DNA of 64,000 bases, from NCBI RefSeq assembly GCF_016863395.1, contig NZ_BOOU01000053.1, positions 1 through 64,000 of the forward strand, written 5' to 3'. The position numbers were made by a program, and so were the translations under genes. The notes beneath the pieces are model-generated. The model ran no database searches. It was not told the origin of the DNA and was given only the letters and a program-made list of their open reading frames with translations. The stretch is from Sphaerisporangium rufum. Lineage in GTDB: Bacteria > Actinomycetota > Actinomycetes > Streptosporangiales > Streptosporangiaceae. This document shows positions 52,356-60,633 of the stretch, in pieces (position 1 is the first letter of the stretch; each line of letters starts with the position of its first letter).

Positions 52356-52474
52356 GTCCTTTTCATGCCCGGAATCCGGTTTTCTGAGGGCAACCGGCGC
52401 TAAGCAGTTGAAGCGGAGAAGTTTACCTTCCGGTATGGCGGTAGAAGAAGGTCGACCTCGAAAGGAGGAGGCCC

Positions 52475-53296
52475 ATGAATTCCGTGGCCTCGGCCGGTAA
52501 CCAGGCGCGCGGGACGGCGCGGCAGGCGACCAACACCCGGACCTTCGACCGGCTGGCGCGCTTCGGGATGGCGTGCCGCGGCGTGCTCTACGCGCTCATC
52601 GGCATCCTGGCCCTGCAGATCGCCTTCGGTGGCGGCGGCAAGGAGGCGGACAAGACCGGCGCGGTGCGCGCCGTCGCCGAGCAGCCGTTCGGCACCGTCA
52701 TCCTGTGGTTGATGGCCGTGGGCTTCCTCGCCCTGGCCATCTGGCAGGCCACCGGAGCGCTGCTCGGCGGCGGCAAGATCAAGGACCGCGTCGAGGAGGG
52801 CGCGCACGCCGTGGTCTACGGCCTGGCCCTCGGCACGATCCTCAACTTCCTGCTGAGCGGCAGCACCGGGTCGTCCACCGACAAGAGCTCCAAGGACCTG
52901 ACCGCCACCGTGATGGAATGGCCCGGCGGGCAGTTCATCGTCGGCCTGGCCGGCCTCGCCATCATCGCGCTCGGCGCCTACTGGATCTACAAGGGCGCCA
53001 AGAAGAAGTTCCTGGAGAAGCTGCGCACCGCCGAGATGTCCCCCCGCGCCCGCGGCGTGATGGAGAAGCTCGGCATGATCGGCTACGCCGCCCGCGGCGT
53101 GATCGCCATCGGCGTCGGCGTCTTCACCATCCAGGCCGCGATGTCCTTCGACCCCGACGAGGCCAAGGGCCTGGACTCCACGCTGCGGTCCTTCGCCGAC
53201 ACCCCGTTCGGCCCGTGGCTGCTGGTCGCGGTCGCCATCGGCCTGCTGCTCTTCGCCGCCTACTGCTTCGGCGAGGCCCGCTGGCGCCGGACCTGA
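52475..53296 (+). CDS. DUF1206 membrane protein
   Basis: The 273-residue protein is made of three repeats, each with two membrane segments and a sequence like FGMACRGVLYALIGILALQI / YAARGVIAIGVGVFTIQAAM; this is the DUF1206 pattern (about 70 residues per unit). All six segments are clear. It has a very strong ribosome site, AAAGGAGGAGG, before the ATG, so it should be well translated. Function unknown; the family is widespread in actinobacteria and some bacteroidetes. Confidence 0.88.
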   Translation: MNSVASAGNQARGTARQATNTRTFDRLARFGMACRGVLYALIGILALQIAFGGGGKEADKTGAVRAVAEQPFGTVILWLMAVGFLALAIWQATGALLGGGKIKDRVEEGAHAVVYGLALGTILNFLLSGSTGSSTDKSSKDLTATVMEWPGGQFIVGLAGLAIIALGAYWIYKGAKKKFLEKLRTAEMSPRARGVMEKLGMIGYAARGVIAIGVGVFTIQAAMSFDPDEAKGLDSTLRSFADTPFGPWLLVAVAIGLLLFAAYCFGEARWRRT

Positions 53297-53339
53297 GTCC
53301 GCCTGCCTTCAGCGTCCGCGGGCCCGGCCGGTAGCGGCC

Positions 53340-53417
53340 GGGTCCGCGCGCGCGTGGCGGGAACGGAGCAGCAAGTGACCGCCGTGACCTCCGACCACCC
53401 GGGTCCGCGCGCGCGTG
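53340..53417. repeat. Direct repeat between convergent DUF1206 and icmF genes
   Basis: GGGTCCGCGCGCGCGTG occurs at 53340-53356 and at 53401-53417, each followed by a GCGGGA-like hexamer. The repeat fills much of the 131-base gap between the two stop codons. Alternating CG runs could form Z-DNA or slipped structures; whether it ends transcription cannot be told. Confidence 0.7.
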
Positions 53418-53427
53418 CGGGAGCGGC

Positions 53428-56400
53428 TCACACGTTGCGCTGGTACTGCCCCCCGGCCTCGAACAGCGCCTCGGTGATCTGCCCGAGCGAGCAGACCCGG
53501 GCCGCGTCCATCAGCGCGGCGAAGGCGTTCTCGTCCGACATCGCCGCCTCCCGCAGCCGCCGCAGCGCCTCCGGCGCCTCGGCCGCGTGCGCGGCCTGGA
53601 AGGCGCGCAACCGCTCCAGCTGGCCGCGCTTCTCCTCCTCGGTGCCCCGGGCCAGCTCCAGCGAGCCGTGCTCGGCCTCGCCGGCCGGGTTGCGGAAGGT
53701 GTTCACCCCGATGATCGGCAGCGAGCCGTCGTGCTTGCGCGTCTCGTACAGCATCGACTCGTCCTGGATCCGGCCCCGCTGGTAACCGGTCTCCATGGCG
53801 CCGAGCACCCCGCCGCGGTCCGACAGCCGCTCGAACTCCGCCAGCACCGCCTCCTCCACCAGGTCGGTCAGGTCGTCGATCACGAACGACCCCTGCAGCG
53901 GGTTCTCGTTCGCCGCCAGGCCCCACTCGCGGTTGATGATCAGTTGGATGGCCATGGCCCGGCGCACCGAGTCGGCGCTCGGCGTGGTGACGGCCTCGTC
54001 GAAGGCGTTGGTGTGCAGGCTGTTGCAGTTGTCGTACACCGCGATCAGCGCCTGCAGCGTGGTGCGGATGTCGTTGAAGTTCATCTCCTGGGCGTGCAGC
54101 GAGCGCCCCGAGGTCTGGATGTGGTACTTCAGCTTCTGCGCCCGCTCCCCGGCGCCGTACCGGTCGCGCATCGCCACCGCCCAGATCCGCCTGGCCACCC
54201 GGCCGAGCACGCTGTACTCGGGGTCCATGCCGTTGGAGAAGAAGAACGACAGGTTGGGCGCGAAGTCGTCGACGGCCATCCCGCGGGCCAGGTACGCCTC
54301 GACGTAGGTGAAGCCGTTGGCCAGAGTGAAGGCCAGCTGGGTGATGGGGTTGGCCCCCGCCTCGGCGATGTGGTAGCCGGAGATGGACACCGAGTAGAAG
54401 TTGCGCACCTGGTGGGCGATGAACCATTCCTGCACGTCGGCCATCATCCGCAGGCTGAAGTCGGTGGAGAAGATGCAGGTGTTCTGGCCCTGGTCCTCCT
54501 TCAGGATGTCCGCCTGCACCGTGCCGCGCACCGTGGCCAGCGTGCGGGCGCGCACCTGCGCCGCCTCCTCGGGGGACGGCTCGCGGCCCTGGTCGGCCCG
54601 GAACCGGTCCAGCGCCTGGTCGACCGCGGTGTGCAGGAAGAACGCCAGGATGGCCGGGGCCGGCCCGTTGATGGTCATCGACACCGACGTGGTGGGCGAG
54701 GTGAGGTCGAACCCGTCGTACAGCGCCTTCATGTCGTCCAGCGTGGCGATCGAAACCCCCGAGGTGCCGACCTTGCCGTACACGTCGGGGCGCTCGGCCG
54801 GGTCGTTGCCGTACAGCGTCACCGAGTCGAACGCGGTGGACAGCCGCACGGCCGGCTGGCCCTCCGACAGCATCTTGAACCGCCGGTTGGTGCGGAACGG
54901 GTCGCCCTCGCCGGCGAACATGCGCGTCGGGTCCTCGTCGGCCCGCTTGAACGGGAAGACGCCGGCGGTGAACGGGAAGCGGCCGGGCAGGTTCTCCGAG
55001 CGCAGGAAGCGCAGCAACTCGCCGTGGTCGGCGTAGCGGGGCAGCGCCACCCGCGGCACCCGGCTGCCCGACAGCGAGGTGCGCCACAGCGGGGTGCGCA
55101 GCTCGCGGTCGCGCACCTTCACCACCAGCTCGTCGGCGGAGTAGGCGGCCACCGTTCCCGCCCAGCCGTCCAGCAGCTCGCGGCTGCCGGCCGGCAGCTC
55201 GGCGTCGGCCGTGCGGGCCAGCGCCTCCACGGCCGTGGCGTCCTGGCCCTCGGCGGCGAGCTGCGCCGCGGTCTCGGCCAGCCGCTGCCGGCGGCGGGCG
55301 ATCTCCACCTCCGCCGCGGTGCGCGCGTGGTACCCGCGCACCGCGTCGGCGATGTCGGCCAGGTAGCGGATCCGGGCCGGCGGCACCACGGCGCCGCCGA
55401 GCGTCGAGGTCTTCACCCCCGGATCGGCGAGCAGGCCCGGGCCGGCCGGCAGGCCCTTATCGGCCAGCAGGCGGCGCAGCTCGTGGTACAGGCCGGTCAC
55501 GCCGTCGTCGTTGAAGCGGGACGCCACGGTGCCGTACACCGGCATGTCGTCGGGGGCGGTGCCGAAGGCCTCCCGGTTGCGCACCAGCTGGCGGCGCACG
55601 TCGCGCAGCGCGTCCTGGGCGCCGCGCCGGTCGAACTTGTTGATCGCGACCACGTCGGCGAAGTCCAGCATGTCGATCTTCTCCAGCTGGGAGCCCGCCC
55701 CGAACTCCGGCGTCATCACGTACAGCGAGACGTCGCTGAACGGGACGACGGCCGCGTCGCCCTGGCCGATGCCCGGGGTCTCCACGATCACCAGATCGTG
55801 GCCGGCGGCCCGGCACACCGCGATGACGTCGGCCAGCTGCTCGGGAAGCTCGTGCGCGCCGCGGGTGGCCAGCGAGCGGAAGAAGACCGTGCCGCCGCCG
55901 TCACCGCCCAGGCTGTTCATCCGGATCCGGTCGCCGAGCAGCGCGCCGCCGCCGCGACGCCGGGTCGGGTCGACCGCGAGCACCGCGATGCGCAGCTTGT
56001 CCTCGTCGTCCACGCGCAGCCGGCGGACCAGCTCGTCGGTGAGCGAGGATTTGCCCGAGCCGCCGGTCCCGGTGATGCCGAGCACCGGGACGGCGCGCGC
56101 GGCGGCCGCGGCGCGCAGCGTGTCCAGGTAGCCGGCGTCCGCCCGGCCCGCCTCGACGAAGGTGATGGCCCGGGCGACGGCGCGGTGGTCGCCGCCGGCC
56201 ACCGGCGGCGGCTCGGCGCCCTCGGTCGGATCGGTGTCGCAGGCCTCGACGATGGTATTGATCATGCCGGCCAGGCCGAGCCGCTGCCCGTCCTCCGGAG
56301 TGAAGATCTTGGTGACCCCGTGCCGCTCCAGGGCGGCGACCTCGTCGGGGACGATCACCCCGCCACCGCCGCCGTACACCTTGACATGGCCGGCGCCGCG

Positions 56401-56652
56401 CTCGCGCAGCAGGTCCACGAGGTAGGTGAAGAACTCCACGTGGCCGCCCTGGTAGGAGCTGATCGCCACCGCCTGCGCGTCCTCCTGGACGGCGGCGGTG
56501 ACGATCTCGTCCACCGAGCGGTCGTGGCCGAGATGGACGACCTCGGCGCCCTGGGCCTGCAGGATGCGCCGCATGATGTTGATCGCCGCGTCGTGCCCGT
56601 CGAACAGGGCGGCCGCGGTGACCACGCGCACGGGATGGGCAGGTACGTACAC
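53428..56652 (-). CDS. icmF: Fused isobutyryl-CoA mutase IcmF
   Basis: The 1074-residue protein has the unusual IcmF order. Residues 1-140 are the B12-binding domain with the DGHDAAIN version of the DxHxxG cobalt-ligand motif (His20). A MeaB-like GTPase chaperone domain follows (Walker A GTGGSGKS, about 185-192; INKFDRRG, G4). Residues about 530-1074 are the acyl-CoA mutase barrel with QTSGRSLHAQEMNFNDIRTT (split across the active site), TVQADILKEDQGQNT and INREWGLAANENPLQGS. It interconverts isobutyryl- and n-butyryl-CoA (or pivalyl/isovaleryl-CoA) with adenosylcobalamin, loading its own cofactor. GTG 56652 follows GAGGAG. A palindromic operator lies at 56673-56703. Confidence 0.95.
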   Translation of the reverse strand: MYVPAHPVRVVTAAALFDGHDAAINIMRRILQAQGAEVVHLGHDRSVDEIVTAAVQEDAQAVAISSYQGGHVEFFTYLVDLLRERGAGHVKVYGGGGGVIVPDEVAALERHGVTKIFTPEDGQRLGLAGMINTIVEACDTDPTEGAEPPPVAGGDHRAVARAITFVEAGRADAGYLDTLRAAAAARAVPVLGITGTGGSGKSSLTDELVRRLRVDDEDKLRIAVLAVDPTRRRGGGALLGDRIRMNSLGGDGGGTVFFRSLATRGAHELPEQLADVIAVCRAAGHDLVIVETPGIGQGDAAVVPFSDVSLYVMTPEFGAGSQLEKIDMLDFADVVAINKFDRRGAQDALRDVRRQLVRNREAFGTAPDDMPVYGTVASRFNDDGVTGLYHELRRLLADKGLPAGPGLLADPGVKTSTLGGAVVPPARIRYLADIADAVRGYHARTAAEVEIARRRQRLAETAAQLAAEGQDATAVEALARTADAELPAGSRELLDGWAGTVAAYSADELVVKVRDRELRTPLWRTSLSGSRVPRVALPRYADHGELLRFLRSENLPGRFPFTAGVFPFKRADEDPTRMFAGEGDPFRTNRRFKMLSEGQPAVRLSTAFDSVTLYGNDPAERPDVYGKVGTSGVSIATLDDMKALYDGFDLTSPTTSVSMTINGPAPAILAFFLHTAVDQALDRFRADQGREPSPEEAAQVRARTLATVRGTVQADILKEDQGQNTCIFSTDFSLRMMADVQEWFIAHQVRNFYSVSISGYHIAEAGANPITQLAFTLANGFTYVEAYLARGMAVDDFAPNLSFFFSNGMDPEYSVLGRVARRIWAVAMRDRYGAGERAQKLKYHIQTSGRSLHAQEMNFNDIRTTLQALIAVYDNCNSLHTNAFDEAVTTPSADSVRRAMAIQLIINREWGLAANENPLQGSFVIDDLTDLVEEAVLAEFERLSDRGGVLGAMETGYQRGRIQDESMLYETRKHDGSLPIIGVNTFRNPAGEAEHGSLELARGTEEEKRGQLERLRAFQAAHAAEAPEALRRLREAAMSDENAFAALMDAARVCSLGQITEALFEAGGQYQRNV

Positions 56653-56672
56653 CGGGGCTCCTCGGGCAAAGT

Positions 56673-56703
56673 TACTAGGACGTCCTAATAAATACTAGGA
56701 CGC
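56673..56703 (-). promoter_or_regulatory. Palindromic operator upstream of icmF
   Basis: TAGGACGTCCTA (56676-56687) is a perfect 12-bp palindrome. TACTAGGAC is repeated at 56673-56681 and again at 56693-56701, 20 bp apart, on the same DNA face. The pair lies 24 bases above the icmF GTG, over the likely promoter (TAGTATTT on the minus strand). The spacing fits two TetR-type dimers, as seen at many branched-chain and fatty-acid catabolic promoters of actinomycetes. The regulator is not in the neighbourhood. Confidence 0.7.
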
Positions 56704-57119
56704 CGCGGCACCGGGCCGGAAGGCGGGCCGGTGCCGGCGTGCCGGATCGCCGAGCCTGCGAGGGTGACCGATGTCACCGGACATCTGCGCGTCCACCGTC
56801 TCGACAAATACCGACAAAAGGCTCATATAGTGTGTTATCCGGCAAACCCCTGCCGGATCGCGTGCCGCCTCCGCGCCCCGGCCACCCCGGGCCCGGCCGC
56901 CACGTCCCACCCGGAACGCCCGTCCGGTCCTCGTCCGGCCCTCGTCCGGTCCTCGTCCGGTCCTTCTCGGCCCCGCCGCGGGGCCGGCCGGTCCACCACC
57001 GGCGAACGCGCATGACAGGGCCGCCAGGCGCCCGTCCTGCGTTCCCGGTGTGCCCCGTTCCGCCCCATCCCCACCCCTATCCCGTCCCGCCGGTCCGGGG
57101 GACACCGCGAGGAGCCCTG
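56704..57119 (+). promoter_or_regulatory. Long leader region with overlapping palindromes and hairpin
   Basis: No gene is supported here. GGTGAC-CGAT-GTCACC (56763-56778) and GATGTC-ACCG-GACATC (56770-56785) are perfect inverted repeats that overlap and cannot both form. A promoter-like pair follows, TCGACA (56801-56806) and TATAGT (56826-56831), 19 bases apart. A hairpin, ATCCGGCA-N6-TGCCGGAT (56837-56858), lies at the probable start of the transcript. The gene at 57120 is about 280 bases downstream, so the leader is long; 56930-56980 has GTCCGGTCCTCGTCCGG-like repeats. Confidence 0.5.
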
Positions 57120-57401
57120 ATGACGAACGCCGCCGGCGGCGGGCCCGCCGAGCCCGTCACGAGTGAATGGTTCGAGTTCGACCTGGCCGGGCACGAGGCG
57201 CGCCGCCGCGCCGAGGTGCTGGCCGCCCTCGGCCCCGGCTGGGACCCCCCGGCCGCGATGCGGGCCGAGGACGCGGCCGCCGGGCTGCTGTACTCCGGTC
57301 TGGACGCCGGGCAGCGCGCGACCTACCGGATGCTCGTCGCCGCGGGCGTCCTTCCCCCGCGAGAGGGCGGTGCCGCCTCCGATGCTGCCGATCGACCCTG
57401 A
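57120..57401 (+). CDS. Small actinobacterial protein (DUF6400-like)
   Basis: The 93-residue protein reads FEFDLAGHEARRRAEVLAAL, GPGWDPPAAMRAEDAAAGLL and YSGLDAGQRATYRMLVAAGV. Helical, soluble, no cysteines. It reminds me of the DUF6400 family of small actinomycete proteins, but I cannot confirm this. GAGGAG is 6 bases from the ATG at 57120. Its 3' end overlaps the next gene by about 20 bases, so the two are coupled. Confidence 0.65.
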   Translation: MTNAAGGGPAEPVTSEWFEFDLAGHEARRRAEVLAALGPGWDPPAAMRAEDAAAGLLYSGLDAGQRATYRMLVAAGVLPPREGGAASDAADRP

Positions 57402-57615
57402 GGCCGACATCGCCCGCCGCGCCTGGGTGAGCTGCCCGTGGTGCCGGGACGACCACGGCTGCGCCGACTGCGGCGCCGGCCGCAACTGCGGCGAGCACTG
57501 GCGTTACCTGCTCGCCGTCACCGGCGCGGTCCTGCACCTGCAGTGCCCCGGGTGCACCCATCTGTGGAGCCACCCCACCGGCTTCGGCGCCGACGGCCGG
57601 CCCGCCGCACCGTGA
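57382..57615 (+). CDS. Small cysteine-rich zinc-ribbon-like protein
   Basis: The 77-residue protein has SCPWCRDDHGCADCGAGRNCGE in its middle, broken here as CPWC, CADCG and NCGEHW, and CPGC further on. Eight or nine cysteines and several histidines could bind two zinc ions. The ATG at 57382 overlaps the end of the previous gene; a GTG at 57370 with GAGAGGG just upstream is an alternative start adding four residues. No family is known to me; small actinomycete-specific proteins of this type occur next to DUF6400-like genes only by my inference. Confidence 0.6.
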   Translation: MLPIDPEADIARRAWVSCPWCRDDHGCADCGAGRNCGEHWRYLLAVTGAVLHLQCPGCTHLWSHPTGFGADGRPAAP

Positions 57616-57637
57616 GTGCGGCGCTAGCCTGTCGGGC

Positions 57638-58270
57638 ATGCCGCAGCCGTACCTGACCGTCACCGGGGAGACCGAGCACGAGATCGAGGTCCGGCGGTCG
57701 CGGTTCATCTGCGCGCTGGCGCCGGTCGGCGAGCCCGGCCAGGCCGCCGCGTTCGTCACCGCGCGGCGCCGGGCGCACCACGCCGCCCGGCACACCTGTT
57801 CGGCCTACGTCCTCGGCGGCGACCGCCGCACGCGGCGCGCCGACGACGACGGCGAGCCGTCCGGCACGGCGGGCGCCCCCATGCTGGAGGTGCTCGTCCG
57901 CCGTGGCCTGGCCGACACGATCGCGGTGGTCACCCGCTACTTCGGCGGGGTGCTGCTCGGCGCCGGCGGGCTGGTGCGCGCGTACGGCGGCGCGGTGGCC
58001 GCCGCGCTGGACCGGGCGGACCTGGTGACCATGGTGCCGGCCCGGGTGGTCACCGTGCGGGTCGAGCACGCGCTGGCCGGACGGCTGGAGAACGAGTTGC
58101 GCACGGCCGGCCACGCGGTGCGCGGCGTCTCCTACGGCGCCGAGGTGACCGCCGAGGTGGGCGTCGGGCTGGACCGGCTGCCCGGGTTCGCCGGCTGGGC
58201 GGCCGCCGTCACCGCCGGCCGGGCACGGGTCACCCCGGGTCCGCTGGTGTACGTGCCGGCGCCCGCGTGA
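57638..58270 (+). CDS. YigZ/IMPACT family protein
   Basis: The 210-residue protein has the IMPACT/YigZ N-terminal domain: EVRRSRFICALAPVGEPG, HTCSAYVLG, DDDGEPSGTAGAPML and RYFGGVLLGAGGLVRAYGGA, all hallmarks. The C-terminal part (about 130-205) is the ferredoxin-like domain of unknown function found in this family. Its role in bacteria is unclear; nucleic-acid or ribosome binding has been suggested. Its 3' end overlaps the convergent kinase gene by 41 bases. Confidence 0.93.
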   Translation: MPQPYLTVTGETEHEIEVRRSRFICALAPVGEPGQAAAFVTARRRAHHAARHTCSAYVLGGDRRTRRADDDGEPSGTAGAPMLEVLVRRGLADTIAVVTRYFGGVLLGAGGLVRAYGGAVAAALDRADLVTMVPARVVTVRVEHALAGRLENELRTAGHAVRGVSYGAEVTAEVGVGLDRLPGFAGWAAAVTAGRARVTPGPLVYVPAPA

Positions 58271-59867
58271 CGCCCGCCGCCCTGTCCGCCAGGTCGCCCG
58301 CCGGGCCGTCCGCCGCCGGCAGCGTGAAGACGAAGCGGGCGCCCTGCTCGGCGCCGGTGTCCAGCCGGATCTCGCCGCCATGGTACTCGACGATCTTCTT
58401 GCACAGCGCGAGCCCGATGCCGGTGCCGTCGTAGTCGCCCCGCCCGTGCAGCCGCTGGAAGATGACGAAGATCTTCTCGGCGAACCGCGGTTCAACACCG
58501 ATGCCGTTGTCGGTGACCGTCACCTCCCACATGTCCCCGGCCCGCCGGACGCCGACGCCGACCTTCGGCGCGCGGTCCGGCGCGCGGAACTTGATCGCGT
58601 TGCCGAGGAGGTTCTGCCACAGCATGGTCAGCAGGCCGGGATCACCGACCACCTCGGGCAGCGCCGGACGCTCCACCACGGCCCCGGACTCCTCGATCAA
58701 CCGGGTGAGGTCGGCCAGCGCCGCCTCCAGCGGCTCGTCCAGCGGCACCCGCTCGCTCGGCGCCTGCTCGCGGCCCACCCGGGAGAAGGTCAGCAGCTCG
58801 CTCACCAGGGTCTGCATGCGCTTGGCCCCGTCGATGGCGAAGGCGATGTACTCGTCGGCGCGCTCGTCCAGCCGGCCGGCGTACCGGCGCTGCAGCAGCT
58901 GGCAGAACGCGGTGACCTTGCGGACCGGCTCCTGCAGGTCGTGGGAGGCCACGTAGGCGAACTGCTCGAGCTCGGCGTTGGAGCGGCGCAGTTCCTCGGC
59001 CTGCGTGCGCAGCAGGTCGGTCTGCTCCCGCAGCCGCCGCTCGGCGTCCCGGGAGATGTCGAGCTCGGCGGTGATGCGCCGCCGGATCGCGTCCACGTCC
59101 AGGGCCAGCATGGTGATGTCGGCCGGGCCGCGCACGTCGATGACGTGCCCGAAGTCGCCCCCGGCGACCCGGCGGGACGCCGAGCCCAGCCGGTCGAGCG
59201 GGCCGAGGATGACGTACCGCAACAGCACGGCCACCGAGATCAGCGTCAGCAGGACAGTCGCGAGGATGGCCACGAAGACGGCGTCCCGCCACATGGTGGC
59301 CCGGTCGGCCGCGCGCAGCGCCGCGGTCCGGGCGCGCGTGAGGTTCTCCGCCTGCGCGTCCAGCGCGGCGCGCACCCCCTCGAACAGCACCCGGCCCCGC
59401 GCGGTGCCGGCCGTCGACACCGCCCCGGGACCGGATCCGCCGACCGCGGCGATCGACGGGTCCGCGTAGCCGGCGCGCCACTCGGTCACCCGCGCACCCA
59501 CCGTGTCCAGGTCGGCGAGCAGGACGTGGCCCGCCAGCGTCCGCCGCAGCGCCTCGGCGGACGCCTGTTCGGCGGTCCGTCCCTCCCGGTAGGAGGCCAG
59601 GAACCCGGGGTCGCCGGTGAGCACGTAGCCGTGCACCGAGCCGCGCTGGTCCTGCAGGACGCCGCGCAGGCGTTCGGCCGCCAGCAGCGCGGGCGTGAGC
59701 CGCCTGGTGATCAGCTCGGTGGCCTCGGAGGTGCGGGACAGGGCCATGCCGCCGGCCGCCGCCGAGAGCGCCGCCAGCAGGAACATGATCGCCATGGTGC
59801 CGCCGAACCACGCCCGCGTGCTGAGCCGCGGCCACCGGGCCCGGCGGCCGTACCCGGGAACGCTCAC
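58230..59867 (-). CDS. Sensor histidine kinase with CHASE3-like domain
   Basis: The 545-residue kinase has membrane segments at about 23-42 and 196-218 with a helical outer domain between them of the CHASE3 kind (RLRGVLQDQRGSVHGYVLTG, DPGFLASYREGR). HAMP (about 218-270) and a coiled coil (RLREQTDLLRTQAEELRRSN) lead to a phytochrome-type HisKA with SHDLQEP (His309) and an HATPase_c domain (NLLGNAIKF, TDNGIGVEPRF, DGTGIGLALCKKIVEYHGGE). Kinases of this build often act through diffusible response regulators. No regulator is adjacent. The 3' end overlaps YigZ. Confidence 0.92.
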   Translation of the reverse strand: MSVPGYGRRARWPRLSTRAWFGGTMAIMFLLAALSAAAGGMALSRTSEATELITRRLTPALLAAERLRGVLQDQRGSVHGYVLTGDPGFLASYREGRTAEQASAEALRRTLAGHVLLADLDTVGARVTEWRAGYADPSIAAVGGSGPGAVSTAGTARGRVLFEGVRAALDAQAENLTRARTAALRAADRATMWRDAVFVAILATVLLTLISVAVLLRYVILGPLDRLGSASRRVAGGDFGHVIDVRGPADITMLALDVDAIRRRITAELDISRDAERRLREQTDLLRTQAEELRRSNAELEQFAYVASHDLQEPVRKVTAFCQLLQRRYAGRLDERADEYIAFAIDGAKRMQTLVSELLTFSRVGREQAPSERVPLDEPLEAALADLTRLIEESGAVVERPALPEVVGDPGLLTMLWQNLLGNAIKFRAPDRAPKVGVGVRRAGDMWEVTVTDNGIGVEPRFAEKIFVIFQRLHGRGDYDGTGIGLALCKKIVEYHGGEIRLDTGAEQGARFVFTLPAADGPAGDLADRAAGVTRAPARTPADPG

Positions 59868-59938
59868 CTTGCCTCCTCCGGCGTCCGGTCCAGGTGGCCG
59901 ACCCTATCGACCGCGCCGGCCGGCCCGGCGGGGCGCCG

Positions 59939-60505
59939 TCAGCCCGGGCCGCTGCCCGCGTCCATCAACTCCCGGGCCAGCTCCAGGGCCAGCGCCTTGC
60001 GCTCGGCGTCGTCGATCTTCTCCTCGTTCAGCAGGAACAGGCCCGCGTGCAGGGAGAAGATGGCCATCGAGCGGCGCAGCCGCTGAGCGGTGGTGTCGCC
60101 CTCCTCGCCGAAGACCTCCATCAGGGCCGCCACCAGCCGGCGCATCTTCTCCACCTTCGGGTGCGTGCGCAGCGCGGTCTGGTTGCGCTCCATGAACCGC
60201 AGGAAGGCGTGGTTGCGCCCGCTGTAGAGGTTGTCGGCGTAGCGCCGCAGGAACTCGTGCCGGACCTCCCGGGTGCGCGGCTGCTCCCTGGCCCACTCGA
60301 TCAGGCGCTCCATCGCCGCCTGCTGGTCCTCGGCCAGGCTCGCGACGATGTCCTCCTTGGTCTTGAAGTGGTAGTAGAGGGCGGCCTTGGTCACCCCGAG
60401 TTCCTCGGCGATCTCCCGCAGCGAGGTCGCCTCGTAGCCCTGTTCGGTGAACAACTTCAGGGCGATCTCCTGGATCCGATCTCTGGTGTCGGTGTGTTCC
60501 CGCAT
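59939..60505 (-). CDS. TetR-family repressor of the adjacent MFS pump
   Basis: The 188-residue protein has a TetR helix-turn-helix (RDRIQEIALKLFTEQGYEAT, SLREIAEELGVTKAALYYHF, KTKEDIVASL) and an all-helical ligand-binding domain. It is divergent from the MFS gene, with 128 bases between the starts that hold a perfect operator-like palindrome at 60584-60601. The family rule that such regulators repress the divergent pump and themselves applies well. Ligand is likely a drug-like compound, unknown. Confidence 0.94.
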   Translation of the reverse strand: MREHTDTRDRIQEIALKLFTEQGYEATSLREIAEELGVTKAALYYHFKTKEDIVASLAEDQQAAMERLIEWAREQPRTREVRHEFLRRYADNLYSGRNHAFLRFMERNQTALRTHPKVEKMRRLVAALMEVFGEEGDTTAQRLRRSMAIFSLHAGLFLLNEEKIDDAERKALALELARELMDAGSGPG

Positions 60506-60540
60506 ATGCCTTCAGACTCTCCCAGGCACCCTTAATCAGC

Positions 60541-60633
60541 TTGACGGCCGGCAAGTAAGGACTCTACCTTGGTCACCATAGTAACTTGCCGGTCGGCAAG
60601 TAAGTAAGGTGTGACCAAGGGGGCGTAAAACCG
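60541..60633 (+). promoter_or_regulatory. TetR operators and promoter of the MFS pump, with nested inverted repeats
   Basis: ACTTGCCG-GT-CGGCAAGT (60584-60601) is a perfect palindrome; a half-copy, GCCGGCAAGTAAGG, lies at 60547-60560. A fair promoter is TTGACG (60541-60546) and TACCTT (60565-60570), 18 bases apart, with the half-site between. CCTTGGTCAC (60567-60576) and GTGACCAAGG (60611-60620) are perfect inverted repeats enclosing the palindrome, so the leader RNA can fold into a long hairpin. The pump ATG is at 60634 with a GGGGG ribosome site. Confidence 0.75.

Noticed and set aside
52380-52474. Sigma-B-type promoter before DUF1206 (GTTT near 52417)
   Set aside because: The matching GGGTAT-like box at 14-16 bases is not present; only CCGGTATGG occurs at a wrong distance.
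53428-56652. Methylmalonyl-CoA mutase
   Set aside because: The B12-binding domain is N-terminal and a GTPase chaperone is inserted before the mutase barrel, which is the IcmF order and not that of methylmalonyl-CoA mutase.
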